The notes beneath the pieces are model-generated. The model did no database searches, was not told the DNA's origin, and was given only the letters and a program-made list of their open reading frames with translations. Source: Prosthecochloris sp. (GTDB taxonomy: Bacteria; Bacteroidota; Chlorobiia; Chlorobiales; Chlorobiaceae). Taken from it: a stretch of 37,213 nucleotides of DNA. The position numbers and the translations under genes were made by a program. Location: the NCBI GenBank assembly GCA_015482705.2, contig JADMLA020000002.1, positions 1 through 37,213 of the forward strand, written 5' to 3'. This document shows positions 25,557 through 32,135 of the stretch, in pieces; the stretch's first letter is position 1, and each line of letters begins with the position of its first letter.

Positions 25557-25870
25557 GGTGATCTTGAAATGATTGCTTCAAATTGTATGGGAATTGTATA
25601 ACCAAAAATATACGAGCTTGTAATTATAATATTTGTTTTATGATAGCAAACCTTTTGTGCCTCGAACAGAAAACATTCTCTAACGAAACCCTCAAAAACC
25701 CTGATAACATAAATAATAAATAAAGCATAGAAGGCCAGAGTGAACCACCATGAGATCTTCTACAGTTTACTTTATGGTTTTTTGGAGTGCCAGCCAGACG
25801 ATTATAAAGCACTGTCGTCGTCGTTGAATTTTTGCTAACAACTGCCATCGCTATGGTCTATATGGCACCT
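25557..25870. other. 314-bp gap without a convincing gene
   Basis: The gap lies between the start of the barrel-like gene and the end of the DUF4130 gene, both minus strand. A 74-codon minus frame at 25624-25848 has no family resemblance or ribosome site and I do not accept it. The part near 25595-25623 may hold the promoter of the barrel gene. No strong hairpin is visible. Confidence 0.6.
25595..25623 (-). promoter_or_regulatory. Weak candidate promoter of the barrel-like gene
   Basis: On the minus strand TTACAA, a 17-base spacer and TATACA lie about 40 bp before the ATG at 25556. Both boxes deviate from consensus, so the support is spacing plus A/T richness. Confidence 0.3.
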
Positions 25871-26602
25871 TCACTCTTTCTCAACCAGATATTTCCAGTA
25901 CTTCATCGGCATGAAAGAACGCTGCAGTTGTGGGTTTTTTCTTTCAGGAATGGCAACATGGGTAAAGAAGGTTTTCCAAAGCCGCTGCACCTGGAGTTCT
26001 TCCTCTGCAAGCTCAGGGGAGCGGAACGATTCAAGGGTTCCAAAGTCGATCTTTCTGCCATCCCAGTGCGACACCAGTGAACGTTTGACATCGCAGATAA
26101 ACCATTCCTGGGTTCCAAGCCTTCGGGTAAAGAACTTGGAAAGCGGCTGAATGATATTGAAATCCGGCTCCATTCTGGCAAGGTAGCTGCCATCTTCAAG
26201 CATCGCAAATCGAAGAAGCCCTTTGAAACGATGCACCTCTCGCCCAACTTTGCGAGCCAGAAAGTGCACGGCAAGCACCGCCGGATGAGTGAGGTGAGCG
26301 CCTATACGGCATCCATAGACAGAGACCGCATGCATGTATTGCAGGAGAGATGTTTCCATCAATTCTTTTTCCGAAAGTATAACGTATATCACCTGTCTCG
26401 CATTGTCAGGATATGCGGCTGAAAACCTGCGAATGAGAATATCAGCCCTTTGCGGATCTGTAGCGATATACACTCCTTCGTCGAAAAGGTTCTGCCGCTG
26501 TGGTTCCAGCTCGACCTTCTGCGGATCGGTTTCGTGCCGGAGAATGTGATCTATCGCGGTTAACAGTCCCTCGGTTGTTCCGTCGTAGCGGTAGCGGTTC
26601 AT
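25871..26602 (-). CDS. Probable DNA metabolism protein, DUF4130 / TIGR03915 type
   Basis: From ATG 26602 the product is 243 residues and begins MNRYRYDGTTEGLLTAIDHIL. It carries the family blocks YMHAVSVYGCRIGAHLTHPAVLAVHFLARKVGREVHRFKGLLRF, YLARMEPDFNIIQPLSKFFTRRLG and FICDVKRSLVSHW, ending KYWKYLVEKE. Proteins of this family co-occur with the TIGR03916 radical-SAM protein and are sometimes fused to a uracil-DNA-glycosylase-like domain; their chemistry is unknown. A TTG start at 26632 would add ten residues encoded wholly by the heptamer repeat, so I reject it. There is no Shine-Dalgarno before 26602, because the inverted repeat begins nine bases upstream. Its partner gene lies 462 bp upstream, separated by the S23 cassette. 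Confidence 0.87.
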   Translation of the reverse strand: MNRYRYDGTTEGLLTAIDHILRHETDPQKVELEPQRQNLFDEGVYIATDPQRADILIRRFSAAYPDNARQVIYVILSEKELMETSLLQYMHAVSVYGCRIGAHLTHPAVLAVHFLARKVGREVHRFKGLLRFAMLEDGSYLARMEPDFNIIQPLSKFFTRRLGTQEWFICDVKRSLVSHWDGRKIDFGTLESFRSPELAEEELQVQRLWKTFFTHVAIPERKNPQLQRSFMPMKYWKYLVEKE

Positions 26603-26611
26603 TTGTCGATA

Positions 26612-26632
26612 GTGACGAGTAACAAGTAACAA
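26612..26632 (+). repeat. Left heptamer repeat arm of the S23 cassette
   Basis: Three tandem heptamers of the form GTRACRA (GTGACGA, GTAACAA, GTAACAA), followed inward by GTCTACTG. Confidence 0.75.
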
Positions 26633-26654
26633 GTCTACTGATGTGTTAGGAGAT

Positions 26655-27018
26655 TCAGTCTTTATTAGAAATCAGGTGACCTATCAGCCCTTGTATCATT
26701 CGTCTTATTTCGGTGATGTTTTGTAGTTGAGTTTCAACTGTTGAAAAGGTGACATAATTAAGACGACGGGCAAGCTCCAACTGTGTTTCGACTTCAGCAA
26801 CTGATCCCAATCCGATATAAAGTAAAATGTTCGAATTCTTTCTTGCTATTCCGTGCCGCTCCTTCTGAAATATTGGACGGTATTGAAACTGATGCTCTTC
26901 TCAGCTGTGCTGTAAGTCCATACTTTTCTTCTTCAGGAAATTTTTTCGTAAGACCGTAAATGTCTTCAACAAAGGACATGGCTTTCTGCCATACAATCAG
27001 GTCTTTATGAGCGTTCAC
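26655..27018 (-). pseudogene. Four-helix-bundle protein, 23S rRNA intervening-sequence (S23) family, frameshifted
   Basis: The frame from ATG 27018 reads MNAHKDLIVWQKAMSFVEDI and continues to SNISEGAARNSKKEFEHF, the S23 signature, then breaks and ends at 26794. Removing one base near 26823 (GAACATTTTACTT to GAACATTTTCTT) restores LYIGLGSVAEVETQLELARR and a natural C-terminus ending in SNKD with a stop at 26655. The repaired protein is about 120 residues, the family norm. S23 proteins occur in rRNA intervening sequences and in diversity-generating retroelements (Avd); their free-standing role is unclear. The break may be a true mutation or a sequencing error. Confidence 0.85.
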
Positions 27019-27054
27019 AGCAAACCGGTTTTATTTTTTCCAGAAACATATCTC

Positions 27055-27068
27055 CTGTCACTTGTCAC
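27055..27068 (-). repeat. Right heptamer repeat arm of the S23 cassette
   Basis: Two heptamers in inverted orientation (GTGACAA, GTGACAG on the minus strand). The TGA inside the first is the stop codon of the radical-SAM gene (27065-27067). Confidence 0.7.
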
Positions 27069-28318
27069 TGAAACAAACTTATCTGACGCTGTTTCAATGG
27101 TGGCTGAGAAGCGACGGTTTCAGCAGCGAGGAGTTTCCGGCGGATCAGCGCCGGACGATCGAACAACCGTTCAACCGGCTTTCCGGAACAGGTAATGAAG
27201 TATCTGGCCCGTTTCATAACCACTCCGATCTTCTTCAACCCATCAGGAGTGAAAACCGCGTAACGCCGTGCCGCTACGATTCGCTTTGCCGATGTCACTC
27301 CGATTCCCGGAACTCTCAACAGCGCTGCGTAATCGGCCCGGTTGATATCAACCGGAAAAAACTCCGGATGCCGAAGTGCCCATGCAGCTTTAGGGTCGAG
27401 ATGCTCATCGAGGAAAGGATGCTCTTGTGAAAGGATTTCGTCTGCACTGAACCCATAATGACGGAGAAGCCAGTCCGCCTGGTAAAGGCGGTGCTCTCTT
27501 TTCAGCGGAGGATTCGCAAGTACGGGCAGGCGATTATCATGGTTGACCGGAACGTAAGCGGAGTAATAGACCCTTTTCAGATTCATTTTTTTATACAGCC
27601 CCTGTGAAAGCAGAAGAATCCTGTGATCCGACTCGGGGCTTGCCCCGATAATCATCTGTGTACTCTGCCCCGCTGGAGAAAAGCGCGGAACGCTGCGGCT
27701 ATTCTTTCTTTCAAGCCGGTTAGCGCTGATCGTTTCGCCGAGAAGAGCCATAGGTTTGAGAATCGACTCTTTGCGTTTCTGTGGAGCGAGCCGGTTCAGC
27801 GAGTCTCCGGAGGGAAGCTCGATATTGACACTGAGACGGTCGGCATGGAACCCAGCCTCTTTGACCAACTCCCGACTGCATCCCGGAATAATTTTCATAT
27901 GAATGTAACCGAAAAATCTTTCTTCCTGACGAAGCCGCCTCACTACCGCGACCATTCTCTCCATCGTGTAGTCAGGGCTCGCTTCAACTGCTGAACTGAG
28001 AAAAAGTCCCTCGATGTAGTTTCGACGGTAAAAGCTGATGGTCAGTCCCACTAGTTCTTCGACTGTGAAGGATGTACGCTCGACAGGATTCGAAGACCGG
28101 TTGACACAATAAGCGCAATCGTATCGACAGTCATTGGACAACAAGACCTTCAGAAGCGAAATACAACGACCGTCATCCGACCATGAATGGCAAATACCAC
28201 CGCTTGAAGCGTTCCCGAGAGAACCTTCCCCTCCGCTTCTGCTGCTGCCGCTCGAAGCGCATGAAGCATCGTAACGGGCCGAACCGGCGAGAATCTTCAG
28301 CTTGTCCATAGTATCCAT
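27065..28318 (-). CDS. Radical SAM DNA modification/repair protein, TIGR03916 type, with C-terminal HhH
   Basis: This 417-residue protein has the radical-SAM cluster motif DCRYDCAYC (Cys64, Cys68, Cys71) and further conserved cysteines near residues 43 and 52. The barrel carries the family block SSAVEASPDYTMERMVAVVRRLR and SVNIELPS. The C-terminal part has a helix-hairpin-helix, ADYAALLRVPGIGVTSAKRIV (about 326-348), indicating DNA binding. The last residues are KQRQISLFQ, where QISLF resembles a sliding-clamp-binding motif. The family is annotated as a putative DNA modification or repair enzyme that co-occurs with the DUF4130 protein; the reaction is unknown. Starts at 28318 and 28309 are both possible. 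It is the upstream member of the pair. Confidence 0.9.
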   Translation of the reverse strand: MDTMDKLKILAGSARYDASCASSGSSRSGGEGSLGNASSGGICHSWSDDGRCISLLKVLLSNDCRYDCAYCVNRSSNPVERTSFTVEELVGLTISFYRRNYIEGLFLSSAVEASPDYTMERMVAVVRRLRQEERFFGYIHMKIIPGCSRELVKEAGFHADRLSVNIELPSGDSLNRLAPQKRKESILKPMALLGETISANRLERKNSRSVPRFSPAGQSTQMIIGASPESDHRILLLSQGLYKKMNLKRVYYSAYVPVNHDNRLPVLANPPLKREHRLYQADWLLRHYGFSADEILSQEHPFLDEHLDPKAAWALRHPEFFPVDINRADYAALLRVPGIGVTSAKRIVAARRYAVFTPDGLKKIGVVMKRARYFITCSGKPVERLFDRPALIRRKLLAAETVASQPPLKQRQISLFQ

Positions 28319-28399
28319 AGGTTCAATATATGACTGGGAGATGAATTGTCGATATGTTGTTTTGGTCCACGAATCGACACGAATTTTCTCGAATTATGA

Positions 28400-28453
28400 A
28401 GAAAAAAAATAAGGGCGTTGTTGCCCGGATTACACCGGGTCACCAACGCCCTT
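28400..28453 (-). terminator. Strong intrinsic terminator of the CrtI-like gene
   Basis: AAGGGCGTTG (28411-28420) pairs perfectly with CAACGCCCTT (28444-28453), and an inner CCCGG/CCGGG stem extends it. On the minus strand the hairpin is followed by ATTTTTTTTC. It lies about 125 bp past the stop of the minus-strand gene ending at 28579 and before the radical-SAM gene. Confidence 0.85.
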
Positions 28454-28493
28454 GACCTTCAGTTGTAGTAGGTTCCTAGTCGAGTCATTCTCT

Positions 28494-28514
28494 GGATTGC
28501 CCCAGGGGCAATCC
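28494..28514. repeat. Perfect 21-bp palindrome
   Basis: GGATTGCCCC (28494-28503) and GGGGCAATCC (28505-28514) are exact inverted repeats around a single A. No U tract follows on either strand. It lies between the CrtI-like gene and its terminator, in a 260-bp gap with no gene. Confidence 0.6.
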
Positions 28515-28578
28515 AACGCACCATCACCTATTCAGCCGTATTTCTCTCCTTACTACCAACTCCTGCGAACGAAGTGAA

Positions 28579-30060
28579 CTACTTCTCATTCCGAGTTCCA
28601 AACTTTCTCTCCACAAGCTCCACAACCCTGCGGGCTCCGGTGACAACCCCAGGAAGTGATTGTCCGGGAAAAACCGAATCACCTGTAAGAAAAAGGTTTT
28701 TGAATGATGTACCCGGTCCCCTGACGTTGAAGAGTGATGTCTGGGGATAACCGCCGACATAGCCGTATTTGCGCCCGGTATACCGCTCCCAGGTAAGAGG
28801 TGTTGCCGCGAAAATCGTATGAATTTTCTGCTCTATACCGGCAAAATGTTCTGAAAGTAACGAGATGATGTTGTTCGTGTAGGACTCTTTCAACTCTTCG
28901 TATGCCTCTTTTCCGGTGGCTTTCGCCTTTATCCACGGTTCGGGGCGGCTGTGGGTTGAAACGGTAACAGCTCGGTACCCTTCAGGAGCCCTGAGGCTGT
29001 CGTCAGACGGTGAAACGGATACAAAAATACTGTTCCCTTCACCCAGTTCGCAATCTTCCCTGACGATCTGGACATGGCTGACCTGACTCCCATCGAACGC
29101 AGACTCCTCGACACCGAGGTAGAGAACAAAAGCGCTCCATTTGGGAGTACCTCCTTTTTGTTTCATCGAAAAAGAACTTCCTCCAAGCAAACCCTTGAGC
29201 GATTCAGGAGTGAGGTTCGCGACGATAACATCTGCAGGCCATCTGGTCCCGTCCGAAGAGTTCACTGCAACAACATGCCGCCGTTTCTTTTCTATACCCT
29301 CGACAGCCATACCATAACGTACACTGCCTCCATTGTTTTCCAGTGATGCTGCGAGCTTTTCTGCCACACTCCCGATTCCTCCTGTCAAACGATGTGTCCC
29401 TTTTGCAGGAAGGTCGAGTGCAATGGCGGCATTGACAGCATTAGCATATGCCGCGGTAGTCTGAACGGAGATCAGCAACTGTGCGTCGATAAAACGTACA
29501 AATTCGGCGTTATTGTCAAGTCCGTACGATGCAAGCCACTGCAAAGCGGTTTTATTCAGCAAGGGGAGCATTGGTGACAGAACCGGTGCTTTGCGAAGCA
29601 GTTTCCTGAACAGGGCGGTTACATCTGCAAATCTACCCGGCGGCCATAGGAGAACCTCGCTGGAAAGCGACCACAGAAGTGAAGCGAGACGTTCCTGAGC
29701 TTCCCAGAAAGGCAGCGACTCGGGAAACTCCCTGACAATCTCCTGCCTCGACTGTGAGAGGTGAATCAGCCTGTCGCCATGAATGAAGTCCCACGCTGCA
29801 GCACAAGACATTATTGGCCATGTAATACCGAGCTCTTCACCAAGTAAATCGAGCGGTCCTTTTTTGTGAAAACCGCACCCTACCGTAGCACCTGCATCAA
29901 AGCGGTAACTGCCGTAACTAAATGTCGCTGCACACCCGCCGGGATATGTCTGTGATTCAAGGACACGAACATCGAACCCTTTTTGGGAGAGCAGAGCTCC
30001 GACAGTCAAACCGCCAACACCGGCACCGATAACGACAACCTTTATTCCTTTCCCCTTCAA
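28579..30060 (-). CDS. CrtI/CRTISO-family FAD-dependent oxidoreductase
   Basis: This 493-residue flavoprotein has the dinucleotide-binding start VVVIGAGVGGLTVGALLSQKGFDVRVLE (about 9-36). The PGGCAATFSYGSYRFDAGATV block is shared by phytoene-desaturase-like enzymes and carotenoid isomerases. RLTGGIGSVAEKL lies in the middle, and the C-terminal FAD block is NLFLTGDSVFPGQSLPGVVTGARRV. Length and motifs fit the CrtH/CRTISO or CrtD-like branch rather than classical CrtI. In green sulfur bacteria such proteins act in carotenoid synthesis, but no other crt gene is adjacent, so the exact substrate is open. A retinol-saturase-like activity is an alternative. Confidence 0.85.
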   Translation of the reverse strand: MKGKGIKVVVIGAGVGGLTVGALLSQKGFDVRVLESQTYPGGCAATFSYGSYRFDAGATVGCGFHKKGPLDLLGEELGITWPIMSCAAAWDFIHGDRLIHLSQSRQEIVREFPESLPFWEAQERLASLLWSLSSEVLLWPPGRFADVTALFRKLLRKAPVLSPMLPLLNKTALQWLASYGLDNNAEFVRFIDAQLLISVQTTAAYANAVNAAIALDLPAKGTHRLTGGIGSVAEKLAASLENNGGSVRYGMAVEGIEKKRRHVVAVNSSDGTRWPADVIVANLTPESLKGLLGGSSFSMKQKGGTPKWSAFVLYLGVEESAFDGSQVSHVQIVREDCELGEGNSIFVSVSPSDDSLRAPEGYRAVTVSTHSRPEPWIKAKATGKEAYEELKESYTNNIISLLSEHFAGIEQKIHTIFAATPLTWERYTGRKYGYVGGYPQTSLFNVRGPGTSFKNLFLTGDSVFPGQSLPGVVTGARRVVELVERKFGTRNEK

Positions 30061-30226
30061 TTGTTGTAACGATACATGCTCAACAAAAAAACCATTCCTT
30101 TAATCTTTTCACTAACATACAACTCCTCTCGAAAAATCCCCCATGTTTACGATTTGCAAACAAGAAATAGCAGGAATTTTCCAGGTCTTCGCTGCAGTAT
30201 CGAAAAAAACAGAACCAAAGAAAACA

Positions 30227-30700
30227 TTAATCCACAAGCAAGAGGTATACCTGCGTTTTGAGCTGTTCAGGCGGCGTAAGAGCCGGGTCGTTCAGGTAGA
30301 CTTCATAGGCCACACCGCTTGCTTCCAGCTCATTATCACCGATCCATTTCATGAGCGCATCATAGACCGGTTCAGCCTCTTCGTAGGGGCCGATATACAG
30401 GCTGGTCACAGCTTTACCCGACGGCGGCGTCGAGGATTGTATGGAAGCGTCGCCCTCGATCTCACTTTCGACAGGAAAGCCAAACTCCACTTCGAGATTA
30501 TCCATTTCCATGTTGTAATAGATCGCAAAAGGCGGACCTTGTGGGTTCTTGCCTTTTTCACCGAGATAACTCGCAATAGCACTGAATCCCCGATCGAACA
30601 TCTCAGCAATATCACCGGCTTTTGTCTTCAATCTGATGGTAAGCGCTGGGCGGGGTTCGAGATCCACCAACTCACACTGAAAAGCACATTCAAAGTTCAT
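30227..30700 (-). CDS. GyrI-like / AraC effector-binding-domain protein
   Basis: From ATG 30700 the product is 157 residues. It has the SOUL/GyrI-like fold signature: PRPALTIRLKTKAGDIAEMFDRGFSAI near the start, PPFAIYYNMEMDNLEVEFGFPV in the middle, GKAVTSLYIGPYEEAEPVYDALMKWI, and an EVYLNDPALTPPEQLKTQVYLLL end. These domains bind small hydrophobic ligands; as a stand-alone unit without a DNA-binding domain it may be a ligand carrier or hydrolase-like protein. The strong ribosome site GGAGG (complement of 30708-30712) with seven-base spacing decides the start against the longer frame at 30754. It is upstream of the CrtI-like gene on the same strand, 166 bp away. Confidence 0.87.
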   Translation of the reverse strand: MNFECAFQCELVDLEPRPALTIRLKTKAGDIAEMFDRGFSAIASYLGEKGKNPQGPPFAIYYNMEMDNLEVEFGFPVESEIEGDASIQSSTPPSGKAVTSLYIGPYEEAEPVYDALMKWIGDNELEASGVAYEVYLNDPALTPPEQLKTQVYLLLVD

Positions 30701-30707
30701 CACGCAA

Positions 30708-30712
30708 CCTCC
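30708..30712 (-). promoter_or_regulatory. Ribosome binding site GGAGG of the GyrI-like gene
   Basis: A perfect GGAGG seven bases before ATG 30700. It is notable because most starts in this window lack one, and it rules out the upstream alternative start. Confidence 0.8.
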
Positions 30713-30829
30713 GTTGAAATGTTGATGAGAGCAGAACGTATGGACCGAGCCCACACGTCACTCGATGAAGCGAGAAAGAGCAAACTGCAAGTTATCACAT
30801 CAGGCTGATATGGGGGAAGTAACATGGAG

Positions 30830-30903
30830 TCGGCGTAGCGGGATTTGAACCCACGACCCCTTCCACCCCAAGGAAGTGCGCTACCAGGCTGCGCCATACG
30901 CCG
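30830..30903 (-). tRNA. tRNA-Pro (anticodon GGG)
   Basis: The acceptor CGGCGTA pairs with TACGCCG. The anticodon stem CTTCC/GGAAG encloses loop TTGGGGT, giving anticodon GGG with G37. The T arm reads GTGGGTTCAAATCCCGC. CCA is not encoded, unlike in the tRNA-Leu of this window. No integrase or attachment-site duplication is visible beside it. Confidence 0.96.
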
Positions 30904-31089
30904 ATTAAGGACCGATCTCGACTTGTCGGGAAACAATGATAAAAAAATCTTCACTAAATATAAATTATTTTAGTTTTTTCTTTCCCCTCATTCCACCCGC
31001 GCCATAGGCACAGTTTTCACAGTACCTTACATTCCTGAAGAATCAAAAGTTATTATATTATTGCTTTGTCATTCCAATTCCGGAGATCG

Positions 31090-32016
31090 ATGAGCTACTT
31101 TTCCAGTGAACGCTGTACGATGTTTTATACCGATACGGCAGAAGACAACACGGCGTTGAAAAACAAGCCGGCAGTGCTTTTTGTCAACGGATGGGCCATT
31201 TCGTCGAGATACTGGAATCCTCTCATTGAAAAACTGACTCCTGATTACCGGTGCATCACCTACGACCAGAGCGGAACCGGAAACACGGTTATAGAAAACG
31301 ACCATAAACCGTCGTTTACCATAGAAGGATTTGCCGATGAAGCTGCTGCTCTGATCGAACACCTCGGGCTGAACAAGCAAAGGAACCTTCACATTATCGG
31401 CCACTCGATGGGCGGAATGGTCGCCACCGAACTTTCTCTCAGATACCGCGATTTCACCGCTTCCACAACCATTCTTGCATGCGGGATTTTCGAGGAGAAT
31501 GCACTCACCTCACTCGGCCTGATGTTTCTCGGTGGACTGGTCGATTTTTCGATGAGTTTCCGCAAGGCATTCCGGGTGGAACCTCTGAGGACCATGTTCA
31601 TCAAACGGGCGGCAACCGCCGATATAGGCAAAGAATACGGTGATATCATTGTTGAGGATTTCACCACGTCCGATAAAGACGCAACGAATGCCGTAGGACA
31701 CTTTTCCATTGACCGTGAAGTGCTCAGAGCCTACACGAAACATGTCATAGAGATCCCTTCTCCGGTGCTTTGCTGTGTCGGTATGAAGGATCATACCATA
31801 CCGCCCGATGGTACGGTAACCCTTTTCCATACACGCAAACAGAAAGCCGGATCACCGACACGGCTCGTACAGTTCATGAACCTGGGACACCTGCCTATGC
31901 TCGAAGATCCGGAACGCTTTGCGGAACAGCTGAAAAAACATTTTGAATTTGCAGATGATTTTTATAAAAACAATTCGTGTCCGGACAATGATAACGATAC
32001 CCTTCAGATAGTGTAA
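31090..32016 (+). CDS. Alpha/beta hydrolase
   Basis: This 308-residue protein has the hydrolase core: VLFVNGWAISSRYW (oxyanion region), DQSGTGNT, the nucleophile elbow GHSMGG (Ser106), a lid-like helical insertion (about 140-190), the acid in CVGMKDHTIPP and the catalytic His in NLGHLPMLEDPERF. ATG 31090, preceded by CGGAG, is preferred to the in-frame TTG at 31066. The substrate is unknown; chlorobial genomes carry several such hydrolases. The C-terminal 20 residues are polar and probably disordered. The 186-bp region between tRNA-Pro and this gene is A/T rich and may contain divergent promoters. Confidence 0.9.
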   Translation: MSYFSSERCTMFYTDTAEDNTALKNKPAVLFVNGWAISSRYWNPLIEKLTPDYRCITYDQSGTGNTVIENDHKPSFTIEGFADEAAALIEHLGLNKQRNLHIIGHSMGGMVATELSLRYRDFTASTTILACGIFEENALTSLGLMFLGGLVDFSMSFRKAFRVEPLRTMFIKRAATADIGKEYGDIIVEDFTTSDKDATNAVGHFSIDREVLRAYTKHVIEIPSPVLCCVGMKDHTIPPDGTVTLFHTRKQKAGSPTRLVQFMNLGHLPMLEDPERFAEQLKKHFEFADDFYKNNSCPDNDNDTLQIV

Positions 32017-32135
32017 AACCCGAAAGGGAGATTAATCGGCAGTCTTCAACACACAGTTAGCAGGTACAGGAGGAACAGACCCGTCTGATCTGCCGAATCA
32101 GGGAACGAGTATTGGTATGAGAAATTGAATTTACT

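Larger units (their letters stand above)
26612..27068. mobile_element. Inverted-repeat-bounded cassette carrying an S23/four-helix-bundle gene
   Basis: The left end reads GTGACGA, GTAACAA, GTAACAA (26612-26632). The right end, read inward on the minus strand, gives GTGACAA, GTGACAG (27055-27068). Between them lies only the S23-family gene. The cassette separates two genes that are usually adjacent; its right end supplies the radical-SAM stop codon and its left end lies nine bases from the DUF4130 ATG. No target duplication is visible. Mobility is inferred from arrangement, not from a transposase. Confidence 0.6.

Noticed and set aside
25624..25848. 74-codon minus-strand frame in the gap upstream of the barrel-like gene
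   Set aside because: No ribosome site, no family resemblance, and low-complexity basic/hydrophobic composition; more likely chance.
26603..26632. TTG-initiated N-terminal extension of the DUF4130 protein
   Set aside because: Its ten residues are translated entirely from the heptamer repeat; the family start fits ATG 26602.
26655..27018. Diversity-generating retroelement (S23 relatives include Avd)
   Set aside because: No reverse transcriptase, template or variable repeat is visible around the gene.
20521..27068. CRISPR array explanation for the heptamer repeats
   Set aside because: Units are seven bases, directly adjacent without spacers, and no cas genes are present.
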